Positions 28,524 to 41,824 are shown, numbered from the stretch's first letter. The stretch: 64,000 nt of DNA from Geomonas paludis (GCF_014193585.1 NZ_BLXY01000004.1:1-64000); one strand, 5' to 3'. The notes: generated from the sequence alone by a model not told the origin. Program-made: numbers and translations.

Positions 28524-29480
28524 ATGTCCGGATCGGGCGCACCCATAAAGATCGGCGTCAGCTCCTGCCTTTTGGGGGAGAAGGTACGCTACGACGGCGG
28601 CCACAAGCACGACCCCTACCTCACCGGGGTGCTGGGGCGGTTCTTCGGCTTCGTGCCGGTCTGCCCCGAGGTGGAATGCGGCATGACCACGCCGCGCGAG
28701 GCGATGCGCCTGGAGGGCGACCCGGCACAGCCGCGGCTGATGACCCATCGGAGCCGGGTCGACAAGACCGGGCAGATGCTCGAGTTCTGCCGCAATAAGG
28801 TGGAGCAGTTGGCGCACGAGGACCTGTGCGGCTTCATCTTCAAGAAGGGATCCCCGTCCTCGGGTCTGTTCCGGGTCAAGGTGTACCGGGAGGGACTGCC
28901 GCCGGCCAGCGGCAGCGGCCTCTTCGCCGCGGCGGTGGCGCGCCGCTTTCCGCAGCTCCCCATGGAGGAAGAGGGGAGGCTCCACGACCCGGTGCTCCGG
29001 GAAAACTTCATCGAGCGGGTGTTCGCCTTCCGGCGCTGGAAGGATTTCCTCGCCCAGGGGCCGGACCTGGGCATGCTGGTGCAGTTTCACACCCGCCAGA
29101 AGCTGCTGGTCATGTCGCACAGCACGCAGCTCTACCGCGAGCTGGGCGCGCTGGTGGCCGGGGGCAAGGAGCTTCCTCTTGCCGAGCTGCTGGATCGCTA
29201 CCAGGAGCTCTACATGAAGGCCCTGGAGCTGCACGCGACGGTGAAGAAACAGACCAACGTGCTGATGCACATCATGGGCTACTTCAAGAAGAACCTCACC
29301 CCCTATGAGAAGCAGGAGCTCTTGCAGCTCATCGAGCAGTATCACGACGGGCTGGTGCCGCTGGTGGTGCCGCTCACCCTGCTCAAGCATTACGTCGCCA
29401 AGTACCGGCAGGAGTACCTGCAGCAGCAGGTCTACCTGGCCCCCCACCCTGCCGAGCTCATGCTGCGCAACCACGTCTAG
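28524..29480 (+). CDS. DUF523 and DUF1722 (YbgA-like) domain protein
   Basis: 318 aa. The N-terminal DUF523 domain (about 7-150) has IGVSSCLLGEKVRYDGGHK and VCPEVECGM; the C-terminal DUF1722 domain (about 190-310) has KFLL-like HTRQKLLVMSHS, QTNVLMHIMGYFKKNLT and a terminal PYLAPHP-like segment. The fusion is well known in bacteria, often near photolyase or stress genes, but the activity is not established. ATG 28524 has GGGGAGG upstream. Confidence 0.85.
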   Translation: MSGSGAPIKIGVSSCLLGEKVRYDGGHKHDPYLTGVLGRFFGFVPVCPEVECGMTTPREAMRLEGDPAQPRLMTHRSRVDKTGQMLEFCRNKVEQLAHEDLCGFIFKKGSPSSGLFRVKVYREGLPPASGSGLFAAAVARRFPQLPMEEEGRLHDPVLRENFIERVFAFRRWKDFLAQGPDLGMLVQFHTRQKLLVMSHSTQLYRELGALVAGGKELPLAELLDRYQELYMKALELHATVKKQTNVLMHIMGYFKKNLTPYEKQELLQLIEQYHDGLVPLVVPLTLLKHYVAKYRQEYLQQQVYLAPHPAELMLRNHV

Positions 29481-29585
29481 CCCGTCTCCGGCCGATCATC
29501 CCGAACCCCGCCTATTAGATTTTCTCTATCCCGAAGCGCCCTCTTCGGCTATAGTTTGCCAATTCCGCAACTGCAGAGGTGCCGT

Positions 29586-31568
29586 ATGGAAGCGACACGC
29601 GAGATCTACTGGAACGTCAACCATGCCCTGATCTGGGTCATGTACCTGTTCGCCTTCCTCGCCCTGGGCGGGTGCGCCTGGGGCTTTTGGTCGCGGCTGC
29701 CGCTGTACCGGCAGGGCAAGCCCCTGGACCGGCTGGACCGGCTCCCCTTGCGCCTTAAGCTCATGGCGCGCGGCGCACTGACCCAGGCCAAGGTGCTCCG
29801 GGTCCAGGTGCCGGGGACGCTGCATGCCTTCTTCTTCTGGGGCTTCCTGCTGCTGTTCATCGGCACCCTGCTCATCATGCTGCAGGCCGACTTCACCGCG
29901 CCGTTGGCGGGATGGACCTTCCTGAAGGGGACCTTCTACAAAGGCTATTCCCTCGTCCTCGACCTGGCCGGCATCATCGCCATCTTCATGCTGGGCGGAC
30001 TCTTCGTGCGCCGCTTCCTGGTCCGCCCCCCAGCGCTTCCGACCAAAAGGGACGACTACCTGGCCCACGCGCTCCTCTTCACCATCCTCATCACCGGTTT
30101 CGTGGTGGAGGCGCTCCGGATGGCCGCCACCGAGGTGCACCAGAACCCGGAACTGGCCCGGCTCTCCCCGGGGGGGCTGCTGCTCACCCCCCTGTTCGCC
30201 GGGATGACCCCCGCCGCCATCTCCGTCACCCACAAGGCGCTTTGGTGGGGACATTTCTTCCTGGCCATGGCCTTCATCGTCGCCATCCCCTGGACCAAGC
30301 TGCGGCATCTCTTCACCGATCCCGCCAACTACCTCTGCACCGATTTGCGCCCCAAGGGAGCCATCGCGACCATCAATCTCGAAGATGAGACCGCCGAGCA
30401 GTTCGGCGCCGCCAAGGCCACCGATCTCGCCTGGAAGGACATCTACGATGCCGACGCCTGTACGCTGTGCAAACGCTGCCAGGACCGCTGCCCCGCCTGG
30501 TACACCGAGAAGCCGCTCTCCCCGATGCGGGTGGTGCAGCAGGTGGGGGAGATGGCGCTCAACGAGCCGCAGGGGGACCTGTGCCGCTACGTCACCGAGG
30601 AGGTGCTCTGGGACTGCACCACCTGCCGCGCCTGCCAGGAGATCTGCCCGGTCGACATCGAGCACGTCAACAAGATCATCGAGATGCGCCGGAACCTGGC
30701 CCTCATGGAGGGGAAGTTCCCCGGCGACGAGGTGCGCACCGCCATGGGCAACTACGAGGTGAACGGCAACCCCTTCGGGCTGGCCTGGGCCGAGCGCGGC
30801 GCCTGGGCCGAGGGGCTGGACGTGGTCACCCTTGAGAGCGGCGAGCCCTACGACGTCATGTATTTTGTCGGGTGCTATGCCTCCTTCGACCGACGTAACA
30901 AGGAAGTGGCCAAGGCCTTTGCGAAGATCTGCTCCGCGGCGGGCGTGAGAATCGGCATCCTCGGCAAGGAGGAGAAGTGCTGCGGCGAGCCGCCGCGCAA
31001 GCTGGGCAACGAGTACCTGTACCAGACCATGGCCCAGGAGAACATCGAAAGGATCAAGGGGTACGGCGTGAAGGAGATCGTCACCACCTGTCCCCACTGT
31101 TTCAACACCCTGGTGCGCGACTACCGCGAGTTCGGCCTGGAGATCCCGGTGCGCCACTACACCACCTTCCTCGCCGAACTGGTGCAACAGGGGCGGCTGA
31201 AGCTGCAACCAGGCGACAGCTTCGACTGCACCTACCACGACTCCTGCTACATCGGCCGCTACGCCGACATCTTCGAGCCGCCGCGCGAGATGCTGCAGCG
31301 CCTGGGGGGCACCATCACCGAGATGGACAGAAACCGCATGGAGAGCTTCTGCTGCGGCGGGGGAGGGGGGCGCATCCTCGCCGAGGAGAAGGTGGGGACC
31401 CGCATCAGCGCCGCCCGGGTGCAGATGGCCGGCGAGACCCGCGCCCCCATGCTGGTCTCCAACTGCCCCTTCTGCCTGACCATGTTCGAGGACGGCATCA
31501 AGACCGGCGGGTTGGAAGGGAGCATGGCGGCGCGCGACCTGGCCGAGCTGGTGGCGGCGCGCCTGTAA
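29586..31568 (+). CDS. Membrane-bound heterodisulfide-reductase-like Fe-S oxidoreductase
   Basis: 660 aa. The N-terminal half has about five transmembrane helices (near 14-34, 80-100, 116-140, 160-180, 215-238), like the cytochrome b subunit NarI/HdrE. Two ferredoxin-type clusters follow: CTLCKRCQDRCP (about 292) and CTTCRACQEICP (about 344). The C-terminal region has two CCG-type domains with EKCCGEPPRKLG and FCCGGGGGR, as in HdrD. The fusion probably passes electrons between the quinone pool and a cytoplasmic donor or acceptor; direction and partner are unknown. ATG 29586 has AGAGGTG upstream. It is monocistronic, ending in repeat A. Confidence 0.88.
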   Translation: MEATREIYWNVNHALIWVMYLFAFLALGGCAWGFWSRLPLYRQGKPLDRLDRLPLRLKLMARGALTQAKVLRVQVPGTLHAFFFWGFLLLFIGTLLIMLQADFTAPLAGWTFLKGTFYKGYSLVLDLAGIIAIFMLGGLFVRRFLVRPPALPTKRDDYLAHALLFTILITGFVVEALRMAATEVHQNPELARLSPGGLLLTPLFAGMTPAAISVTHKALWWGHFFLAMAFIVAIPWTKLRHLFTDPANYLCTDLRPKGAIATINLEDETAEQFGAAKATDLAWKDIYDADACTLCKRCQDRCPAWYTEKPLSPMRVVQQVGEMALNEPQGDLCRYVTEEVLWDCTTCRACQEICPVDIEHVNKIIEMRRNLALMEGKFPGDEVRTAMGNYEVNGNPFGLAWAERGAWAEGLDVVTLESGEPYDVMYFVGCYASFDRRNKEVAKAFAKICSAAGVRIGILGKEEKCCGEPPRKLGNEYLYQTMAQENIERIKGYGVKEIVTTCPHCFNTLVRDYREFGLEIPVRHYTTFLAELVQQGRLKLQPGDSFDCTYHDSCYIGRYADIFEPPREMLQRLGGTITEMDRNRMESFCCGGGGGRILAEEKVGTRISAARVQMAGETRAPMLVSNCPFCLTMFEDGIKTGGLEGSMAARDLAELVAARL

Positions 31569-31602
31569 AGGGGACTGGCTCCGTAAGGTGCCTGTCCCCT
31601 TT
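31567..31602. repeat. Repeat family A, copy 5, overlapping a stop codon
   Basis: AAAGGGGACTGGCTCCGTAA and its complement-like half end in CCCCTTT. The unit begins inside the TAA stop of the Fe-S oxidoreductase gene and can act as its terminator. Confidence 0.75.
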
Positions 31603-31728
31603 GCCCCTTTGCCCACCTTTCTCATGAGCTTCATTGACTTGTGTGCTTCATGCGTGCGATAGTGAGATGGGCCTTCCCCCTGCCTACCGGCGGCGGGAGG
31701 CCCGTATCCCAGCTTTAAGGACGAAGCA

Positions 31729-33540
31729 GTGGCCCACCGCGCCCTGACAGGCAAAACGCAATCCTCCGGCACAAGCTTTCTCCGCCTCACCCACGCCTTC
31801 TCCGGCACCATCCTCCTGGTCTTTTTCCTGCTGCTGGTCCCGCTGTGCCTCCCTGCGCCGGCCGATTTCATACCGGAACCCACGCACCAGGAAACCCCGA
31901 CCACCGTCGTGGTCGGCGGCGACCGCGCCTATCCCCCCTACGAATTCATCGACAAGGACGGCAACCCCGCCGGCTACAACGTCGACCTGACCCGCGCCAT
32001 CGCCGAGGTGATGGGGCTCAAGGTCCGCTTCGTCTTCGGCAACTGGTCCGAGGTGCGCGCCGGGCTGCAAAACGGCAGCATCGACATTCTGCAGGGGCTC
32101 TCCTATTCGGCCCAGCGCCTGAACACGGTCGAGTTCTCGCCGCCGCACACCATCGTGCACCACGCCATCTTCGCCCGGCGCGACACCAAGCCGGTCAAGA
32201 GCCTGGAAGAGCTGCGCGGCAGGAAGGTGCTGGTCTTCCAGGCCGGCATCATGCATGAGCGCCTGAAGCAGATGGGGTTTGAAAAGGACCTGGTGCTCAC
32301 CCCGACGCCGGCCGAGGCGCTCCGGCTCCTTGCCTCCGGGCAGGGGGATTACGCGGTGGTGGCCCAGCTCCCCGGCATCTACCTGATCCGCGAGCTGCGT
32401 CTCACCAACCTGGTCCCGGTCGCCAAGGCAGTGGTGAGCGAGCAGTACTGCTACGCGGTGCAGCGCGGCGACAAGGAGCTCCTGGCCCGCTTCAACGAGG
32501 GGCTTGCCATCGTCATCAAGACCGGCCAGTACGCCCAGATCTACAACCGCTGGCTGGGGGTCAACGATCCCCCCCGGGTGACCAGGGAGCTCGCCCTCAA
32601 GTACGGCGCCATGATCCTGGTCCCCCTGCTGATCGTGCTGGCGGCCATCGCCCTCTGGTCCAAGACCCTGCACAAGCGGGTGGCGGAGCGGACCACGGCC
32701 CTGGCCCAGGAGGTCGCCGAGCGCAACAAGGCCCTGGAGGAGTTGAAACGCCACCAGGACAAGCTGATCCAGGCTGACAAGATGACCTCGCTGGGGACCC
32801 TGGTCTCCGGCGTGGCGCACGAGATCAACAACCCCAACGGCCTGCTCCTTCTGGACATCCCGGTGCTGAAGCGGGTGCACGACGACGCGGAGGAGATCCT
32901 GGAGGAACACTACCGCGAGCACGGCGACTTCATGCTGGGCGGGGTGCCCTACTCGGAGATGCGCGACGAGATCCCGCGCATCCTGGACGAGATGCAGGAC
33001 GGCGCCCAGCGCATCAAGCGCATCGTCAACGACCTCAAGGACTTCGCCCGCAAGGACATGGGTCAGAAGTCGCTGGTCGACCTGGACGCGGTGGCGAGGA
33101 CGGCCCTCAGGCTGGTCGACCCGACCATCCGCTCCTCCACCAACCACTTCCAGGCCGCCCTGCACGGGGCGCTGCCGCAGATCCTGGGTAACGGCCAGCG
33201 CATCGAGCAGGTCATCGTCAACCTGGTCCTCAACGCCTGCCAGGCGCTTCCCGACCGGGAGTGCGGGGTGTTCGTGGGCACCAGCTACGACCCGGCCCGG
33301 GGGCAGGTGCAGCTCCAGGTCACCGACCAGGGGGTGGGGGTGGCGCAGGAGCACCTGCCCCACCTGCTCGATCCCTTCTTCACCACCAAGCGCGACAGCG
33401 GCGGCACCGGCCTCGGCCTCTCCGTTTCCGCGGGAATCGTCGAGGACCACGGCGGCTCGCTGCAGTTTCAGTCCACCCCGGGGGCGGGCACCACGGTGAC
33501 CCTTTCCTTCCCCGTCCCCGACAGGAGTTCGGCATCATGA
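31729..33540 (+). CDS. Sensor histidine kinase with periplasmic solute-binding domain (DctB-like role)
   Basis: 603 aa. A transmembrane helix (about 25-44) precedes a periplasmic SBP_bac_3 domain (about 58-280: GDRAYPPYEFIDKDGNPAGY), a second helix (about 292-314), a coiled coil, HisKA with His364 in GVAHEINNPNG and an ATPase domain ending FDPFFTTK-like and GTGLGLSVS. The fused binding domain senses a small molecule directly. It is encoded with a sigma-54 regulator (ATGA overlap) and just upstream of dctA, so C4-dicarboxylate sensing is the best guess; classical DctB has a PAS-like sensor instead. GTG start with AAGGA upstream. Confidence 0.88.
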   Translation: MAHRALTGKTQSSGTSFLRLTHAFSGTILLVFFLLLVPLCLPAPADFIPEPTHQETPTTVVVGGDRAYPPYEFIDKDGNPAGYNVDLTRAIAEVMGLKVRFVFGNWSEVRAGLQNGSIDILQGLSYSAQRLNTVEFSPPHTIVHHAIFARRDTKPVKSLEELRGRKVLVFQAGIMHERLKQMGFEKDLVLTPTPAEALRLLASGQGDYAVVAQLPGIYLIRELRLTNLVPVAKAVVSEQYCYAVQRGDKELLARFNEGLAIVIKTGQYAQIYNRWLGVNDPPRVTRELALKYGAMILVPLLIVLAAIALWSKTLHKRVAERTTALAQEVAERNKALEELKRHQDKLIQADKMTSLGTLVSGVAHEINNPNGLLLLDIPVLKRVHDDAEEILEEHYREHGDFMLGGVPYSEMRDEIPRILDEMQDGAQRIKRIVNDLKDFARKDMGQKSLVDLDAVARTALRLVDPTIRSSTNHFQAALHGALPQILGNGQRIEQVIVNLVLNACQALPDRECGVFVGTSYDPARGQVQLQVTDQGVGVAQEHLPHLLDPFFTTKRDSGGTGLGLSVSAGIVEDHGGSLQFQSTPGAGTTVTLSFPVPDRSSAS

Positions 33541-34943
33541 AAAAGACCCTCTACCCCGCTTTCGGCATCCTGCTGGTCGACGACGAGCCCGCCTGGCTCA
33601 AGTCGTTCGCGCTCACGCTGAAGAGCTGCGCCGGGATCAACAACATCGTCACCTGCCAGGAAAGCCGCGAGGTGATGGGACTGCTGGACCAGGGGGGCAT
33701 CGGCCTGGTGCTTTTGGACCTCACCATGCCGCAACCGTGCGGCGAGACGCTGTTGCAGCAGATCGGGGAGAGCCACCCCGGCATCATGACCATCATCGTG
33801 AGCGGCATGAACCAACTGGAGACCGCGGTGCGCTGCATGAAGCTGGGCGCCTTCGACTACATCGTCAAGACCGACGAGGAGGACCGCCTGGTGGGGGGCG
33901 TGTTGCGCGCGGTGCGCATCCTGGAACTGCAGCAGGAGTTCCGCACCATGTCGGACCGGATGCTGTCGCGCGAGCTGAAGCATCCCGAGGCCTTCGTGGA
34001 CATCGTCACCGCCGATCCGCGCATGCACGACCTGTTCAACTACGTGGAGGCGGTCTCCCCGAGCCACCAGCCGCTGTTGATCACCGGCGAGAGCGGCGTG
34101 GGCAAGGAACTGGTAGCCCGCGCCGTGCACACCCTGAGCGGCTGCTCGGGCCCGCTGGTCGCCGTCAACGTGGCGGGGCTGGACGACACCGTGTTTGCCG
34201 ACACCCTCTTCGGACACGTGCGCGGTGCCTACACCGGCGCGGACCAGGCCCGCCCCGGCATGATCGAGCAGGCCGGCAACGGTACGCTGTTTCTGGACGA
34301 GATCGGCGACCTGAGCATCGCTTCGCAGGTGAAACTCTTGCGCCTGCTCCAGGAAGGCGAGTACTTCCCGCTGGGGGGGGACCGTCCCAAGAGGATGAAC
34401 GCGCGCATCGTGGTGGCCACCCACCGCGACCTGGCGGCACGGGAGGCGGCCGGCGACTTCCGGCGCGACCTCTACTACCGTCTCTGCACCCACCGCATCA
34501 ACATCCCGCCGCTCAGGGAGAGGCCCGGGGACATCCCCATGCTGCTGGACTACTTCCTGGCCGAGGCGGCCAAGTCGCTGGGGAAGAAGAAGCCGACCCC
34601 GCCCAAGGAACTGGCCCAGGTGCTGGCCACCTACAGCTTCCCCGGCAACGTGCGCGAACTGCGCGGCATGGTCTACAACGCGGTCAGCCTGCACAAGGAA
34701 CGCATCCTTTCCATGGACAGTTTCCTGAAGGCGATCGGGCAAAGCCGCGACGCGGCGCCCGTCCCTGCCAAAAATGAAAACCCGTTTGCTACTTTCGAGC
34801 GCCTCCCCACCTTCGTCGAGGCCGCGGAACTGCTGGTGGAGGAGGCGATAACCCGCGCCAACGGTGTCCAGGCCATTGCGGCGCGGCTTTTGGGCATCTC
34901 CGCGCCTGCACTCAACAAGCGTCTCAAGATGTCGCGCAAGTAG
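33537..34943 (+). CDS. Sigma-54-dependent response regulator (DctD-like role)
   Basis: 468 aa. The receiver domain has Asp61 in LLDLTMP. The AAA+ domain (about 165-400) has Walker A GESGVGKE, GAYTGA (the sigma-54 contact loop with Tyr for Phe) and Walker B TLFLDEIGD. A C-terminal Fis-type helix-turn-helix (about 425-465: EEAITRANGVQAIAARLLGI) binds DNA. The ATG overlaps the kinase stop. The adjacent dctA has a sigma-54 promoter and twin palindromes upstream, which makes it the likely target. Confidence 0.92.
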   Translation: MKKTLYPAFGILLVDDEPAWLKSFALTLKSCAGINNIVTCQESREVMGLLDQGGIGLVLLDLTMPQPCGETLLQQIGESHPGIMTIIVSGMNQLETAVRCMKLGAFDYIVKTDEEDRLVGGVLRAVRILELQQEFRTMSDRMLSRELKHPEAFVDIVTADPRMHDLFNYVEAVSPSHQPLLITGESGVGKELVARAVHTLSGCSGPLVAVNVAGLDDTVFADTLFGHVRGAYTGADQARPGMIEQAGNGTLFLDEIGDLSIASQVKLLRLLQEGEYFPLGGDRPKRMNARIVVATHRDLAAREAAGDFRRDLYYRLCTHRINIPPLRERPGDIPMLLDYFLAEAAKSLGKKKPTPPKELAQVLATYSFPGNVRELRGMVYNAVSLHKERILSMDSFLKAIGQSRDAAPVPAKNENPFATFERLPTFVEAAELLVEEAITRANGVQAIAARLLGISAPALNKRLKMSRK

Positions 34944-35060
34944 TCCCGGTGACGGGGAAAACCCCTCTCCCCGTCCCACCCCACCCACATTTTTTTCGCC
35001 TCATACTTCCCTTAAAGGTCATCCCGGCCGCCCATGCCGCTCCTGCGAGCGGCAATGGGC

Positions 35061-35092
35061 TTAACCTAGGTTAATTGCTTAACCGTGGTTAA
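35061..35092. promoter_or_regulatory. Twin palindromic operators upstream of dctA
   Basis: TTAACCTAGGTTAA (35061-35074, perfect palindrome) and TTAACCGTGGTTAA (35079-35092) are centred 18 bp apart, nearly two helical turns. They lie about 150 bp upstream of a sigma-54 promoter, the normal place for enhancer sites. A further GGTTAA half site is at 35154. The likely binder is the adjacent response regulator. No gene lies in 34944-35342. Confidence 0.65.
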
Positions 35093-35237
35093 GTCCTCCA
35101 TCATGCCGAAACCAAGCCCTTTTCCTCATTGCAACAACAAAGGTCTTTCCTTTGGTTAATACCTTTGCTGCCTTGTCTCAAACGTAAAACATTATTTTTC
35201 ATCGTGTAAACAGTAACTTGTATCCGTATACAACCCT

Positions 35238-35254
35238 TTGGTATTCGTCTTGCT
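35238..35254 (+). promoter_or_regulatory. Sigma-54 promoter of dctA
   Basis: TTGGTATTCGTCTTGCT has GG and GC dinucleotides separated by exactly 10 bp and a perfect TTGCT -12 element; the -24 side is TTGG followed by TAT in place of CAC. It is 88 nt upstream of the dctA start codon. Confidence 0.65.
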
Positions 35255-35342
35255 GATATGAAGTGTCAAACGGTGTTATCGGCTTATGCCTTTGTTGGAT
35301 CTTATAATCGCGGCCCACCGGGGCCACCCAAAAGGAGAGACC

Positions 35343-36659
35343 ATGAAAACGAAGAAGTTTTACCAGGTTCTGTACTTCCAGGTGCTGTTGGCGATATCCA
35401 TCGGTGTCGCGCTGGGCTACTACCTCCCCGACACCGGAGCGGCCATGAAGCCCTTGGGCGACGGCTTCATCAAGATGATCAAGATGATCATTACCCCGGT
35501 TATCTTCTGTACCGTGGTCACCGGCATCGCCGGCATGGATGACATGAAGAAGGTCGGCCGCGTGGGCGGCAAGGCGCTGCTCTACTTCGAAGTGGTCTCC
35601 ACCCTGGCCCTGGGCATCGGCCTGCTGGTCATCAACGTGATCCAGCCGGGTGTGGGCATGAACGCCGACGTCACCAAGCTGGACACCAAGGGGCTCGCCA
35701 CCTACACCGCCACCGCGGCCAAGTCGCACAGCTTCGCCGACTTCGCCCTGAGCATCATCCCCAGCAGCGTCGTCGACGCCTTCGCCAAGGGGGAGATCCT
35801 CCAGGTGCTCTTTTTCGCCATCTTCTTCGGCCTGGCCCTCGCCGCCCTCGGCGAGAAGGGAAAGCCGATCTACAAGTTCATCGATGACGTCTCCCACGCC
35901 CTGTTCGGGGTGGTCAACCTGATCATGAAGTTCGCTCCCATCGGCGCCTTCGGCGCCATGGCCTTCACCATCGGCAAGTTCGGCCTGGGTTCCCTCGCCA
36001 AGCTGGGCATGCTGATGGGGAGCTTCTACCTCACCTGCCTCCTCTTCATCTTCGTGGTGCTGGGCGCCATCGGCAAGGTCTGCGGTTTCAACATCTTCAA
36101 GTTCATCGCCTACATCAAGGAAGAGCTCCTGATCGTGCTGGGGACCTCCTCCTCCGAATCCGCCCTGCCGCGCATGATGGCGAAACTGGAGAACCTCGGC
36201 TGCACCAAGTCCGTGGTCGGCATGGTCATCCCGACCGGCTACTCCTTCAACCTGGACGGCACCTCCATCTACCTGACCATGGCCGCCATCTTCGTGGCGC
36301 AGGCCACCAACACCCCGCTCACCATGACCCAGACCCTGACCATCCTGGGCGTGCTGATGCTCACCTCCAAGGGGGCCGCCGGCGTCACCGGCAGCGGCTT
36401 CGTGACGCTGGCCGCGACCTTCGCCGCCATCCCCACCATCCCGGTGGCGGGCCTGGCCCTGATCCTCGGCATCGACCGCTTCATGTCCGAGGCGCGCGCC
36501 CTCACCAACCTGGTCGGCAACGGCGTCGCCACCGTGGTGGTCTCGCGCTGGGAGAACGAGCTCGACATGGAGCGCATGCACCGCGTGCTCAACAACCAGG
36601 AGATCGAGGACGAGGAGCCCGAGATGGGGCTGCTGGAGCCGGAGCCGGAGGAGGCGTAA
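35343..36659 (+). CDS. dctA: C4-dicarboxylate:cation symporter
   Basis: 438 aa. It belongs to the DAACS (glutamate/dicarboxylate symporter) family, with about eight transmembrane helices and two re-entrant hairpins. HP1 carries [14 protein letters not shown]7 carries NLDGTSIY and HP2 carries [12 protein letters not shown]. The first motif favours dicarboxylates such as succinate, fumarate and malate. AAAGGAGAG precedes the ATG. The Glu-rich tail ([15 protein letters not shown]) is cytoplasmic. Sigma-54 control by the neighbouring two-component system is predicted, and malic enzyme follows. Confidence 0.92.
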   Translation: MKTKKFYQVLYFQVLLAISIGVALGYYLPDTGAAMKPLGDGFIKMIKMIITPVIFCTVVTGIAGMDDMKKVGRVGGKALLYFEVVSTLALGIGLLVINVIQPGVGMNADVTKLDTKGLATYTATAAKSHSFADFALSIIPSSVVDAFAKGEILQVLFFAIFFGLALAALGEKGKPIYKFIDDVSHALFGVVNLIMKFAPIGAFGAMAFTIGKFGLGSLAKLGMLMGSFYLTCLLFIFVVLGAIGKVCGFNIFKFIAYIKEELLIVLGTSSSESALPRMMAKLENLGCTKSVVGMVIPTGYSFNLDGTSIYLTMAAIFVAQATNTPLTMTQTLTILGVLMLTSKGAAGVTGSGFVTLAATFAAIPTIPVAGLALILGIDRFMSEARALTNLVGNGVATVVVSRWENELDMERMHRVLNNQEIEDEEPEMGLLEPEPEEA

Positions 36660-36706
36660 GGCACACGTTTATCTGAGTAGCGATGATTTTACGCCAAGAT
36701 GCCCAT

Positions 36707-36820
36707 CCCCCTCTCCCTCCGGGAGAGGGCTGGGGTGAGGGCGCTGCAATAGGCAATAATTCCGCTTCGTGGCACCTCCCTCACCCGCCCTTCGGGCACC
36801 CTCTCCCGGAGGGAGAGGGC
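36707..36820. repeat. Repeat family B, copy 2 (inverted)
   Basis: It matches the reverse complement of the unit at 6528-6641 over nearly its whole length, including GGCTGGGGTGAGGGCGCTGC and the CCCGCCCTTCGGGCACCCTC half. It lies 48 bp past dctA. Confidence 0.8.
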
Positions 36821-36833
36821 ATTGCGCAAGATG

Positions 36834-36985
36834 ATCGCTTCTGAGAAAGTTGCTGAAACGTCCCCGCCCCCCTGAGGGGGAGGGGCGCTTTCTCAGCGAT
36901 AAAACATCGCTGTATCCATATTTCCGCCCCGCAAGGGGCTTTCCGAGAGAGGGCTAGCACATCGTTGCTGCTGCCCTCTTTTTTT
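36834..36985 (+). promoter_or_regulatory. Candidate structured leader ahead of maeB
   Basis: CTGAGAAAG (36841-36849) pairs with CTTTCTCAG (36888-36896), enclosing a GC-rich hairpin. CAGCGAT (36894-36900) can instead pair with ATCGCTG (36906-36912), so the two folds exclude each other. A terminator (AGAGGGC...GCCCTCT plus T7, 36948-36985) follows, 38 nt before the maeB start. This could be an attenuator, or a dctA terminator inside a repeat-rich gap; no known riboswitch class is recognised. Confidence 0.4.
36948..36985 (+). terminator. Rho-independent terminator upstream of maeB
   Basis: AGAGGGC (36948-36954) and GCCCTCT (36973-36979) enclose an 18-nt loop that can form an inner AGCA/TGCT pair; TTTTTTT follows. 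Confidence 0.6.
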
Positions 36986-37022
36986 GAACCAAAAATTGGC
37001 TGTAAAGAGGAGGATTGCATAG

Positions 37023-39272
<2,250 letters not shown>

Positions 39273-39294
39273 CTGCCGCTTGGCCTGAACGGGT

Positions 39295-39335
39295 CCCCCG
39301 TTCCCCTCTGTCGAGGTGGAACGGGGGATTTTTTT
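39295..39335 (+). terminator. Terminator after maeB
   Basis: CCCCCGTTCC pairs with GGAACGGGGG around a 13-nt loop, followed by ATTTTTTT. Confidence 0.9.
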
Positions 39336-39633
39336 GTACCGGAGGAGCGGTTCGTCTACAGCGTGTTTTATTTTCGACTTTCGTCGTTTTTTTGCCTCTG
39401 CACTTCCAGATATGGCTGTATTACAATGTAACCAAATAACGTTGCCGATCACGTTCTACTGCAGCGACCCTGCTCCAGGCCCCTCCGTGCATCTCTTCTC
39501 AATCTCCTTTAAATACCGATATTTCAAACATTCGTTCGATCATCTACCAGGCTGCCGCCGGCGATTATTTCACTCATTTTTAAGCGCCTTACCTGGTCTT
39601 ACCAATTTTTTTGCCAAAAAATTATAAAAGTGT

Positions 39634-39662
39634 TTGCCATATTTCTATCATGGGAGTATATG
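39634..39662 (+). promoter_or_regulatory. Candidate promoter of sucCD
   Basis: TTGCCA and TATATG are spaced 17 bp, about 107 nt before the sucC start. The surrounding 39336-39768 gap is A/T-rich and has no convincing ORF. Confidence 0.5.
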
Positions 39663-39768
39663 AGTGTTGTGCGACGTTGACCCCCGAAAAACAGCCAAAA
39701 TAAAACAAGAAACGGTTAATGTTGTGCACCTGGCGGGCTTACTAAAACAAAGGCTTTAAGGAGGGAAA

Positions 39769-40938
<1,170 letters not shown>

Positions 40939-40948
40939 GGGGGACGCC

Positions 40949-41824
40949 ATGAGCATATTGATCGGCAAGGAGACCAAGGTCATCACGCAGGGGATCACCG
41001 GCGCGACCGGTCTGTTCCACGCGCAGGGCGCCCGCGAGTACGGCACGCAGATGGTGGGCGGGGTGACCCCCGGCAAGGGGGGGACGGTGATCGACGGCTT
41101 CCCGGTCTGGGACACCGTCGCCGAGGCGGTGCAGGCGACCGGCGCCACCGCGAGCGTCATCTACGTACCGCCGCCGTTTGCCGCCGACTCCATCATGGAG
41201 GCGGTGGACGCGGGGGTGGAACTGGTCTGCTGCATCACCGAGGGGATCCCGGTGCTGGACATGGTCAAGGTGAAGCAGTACCTGGTGGGGAAGAAGACCC
41301 GGCTGGTCGGTCCCAACTGCCCCGGCGTGATCACCCCCGGCGAGTGCAAGATCGGCATCATGCCCGGCTACATCCACAAGCCCGGGAAGATCGGCGTCGT
41401 TTCCCGCTCCGGCACGCTCACCTACGAGGCGGTCTGGCAGCTGACCTGCATCGGCCTCGGCCAGTCGACCTGCGTCGGCATCGGCGGCGACCCGGTCAAC
41501 GGCACCAGCCACATCGACTGCCTGCGCCTGTTCGAGGAGGACCCGGACACCGAGGCGGTGATCATGATCGGCGAGATCGGCGGCAGCGCCGAGGAGGAGG
41601 CGGCACGCTTCGTCAAGGAGAACATGACCAAGCCGGTGGCGGCCTACATCGCCGGTGTCACCGCTCCCCCGGGCAAGAGGATGGGGCATGCCGGCGCCAT
41701 CATCTCCGGCGGCAAGGGGACCGCGACAGAGAAGGTGGCGGTGCTGAAGGAGTGCGGCATCAGCGTGGCGGCGACCCCGGCCGAGATGGCCCAGGCGCTG
41801 CTCAAGGTCTACCAGCCGAAATAA
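40949..41824 (+). CDS. sucD: Succinyl-CoA synthetase subunit alpha
   Basis: 291 aa. The CoA-binding Rossmann domain has [15 protein letters not shown]. The phosphorylated histidine is in [18 protein letters not shown] near residue 247. [18 protein letters not shown] and [15 protein letters not shown] are family signatures. It forms the enzyme with SucC in the same transcript. Confidence 0.96.
   Translation: MSILIGKETKVITQGITGATGLFHAQGAREYGTQMVGGVTPGKGGTVIDGFPVWDTVAEAVQATGATASVIYVPPPFAADSIMEAVDAGVELVCCITEGIPVLDMVKVKQYLVGKKTRLVGPNCPGVITPGECKIGIMPGYIHKPGKIGVVSRSGTLTYEAVWQLTCIGLGQSTCVGIGGDPVNGTSHIDCLRLFEEDPDTEAVIMIGEIGGSAEEEAARFVKENMTKPVAAYIAGVTAPPGKRMGHAGAIISGGKGTATEKVAVLKECGISVAATPAEMAQALLKVYQPK

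Noticed and set aside
39316..39627. 103-aa ORF after maeB
   Set aside because: It begins inside the maeB terminator, and its Phe/Ser-rich composition reflects A/T-rich intergenic DNA.
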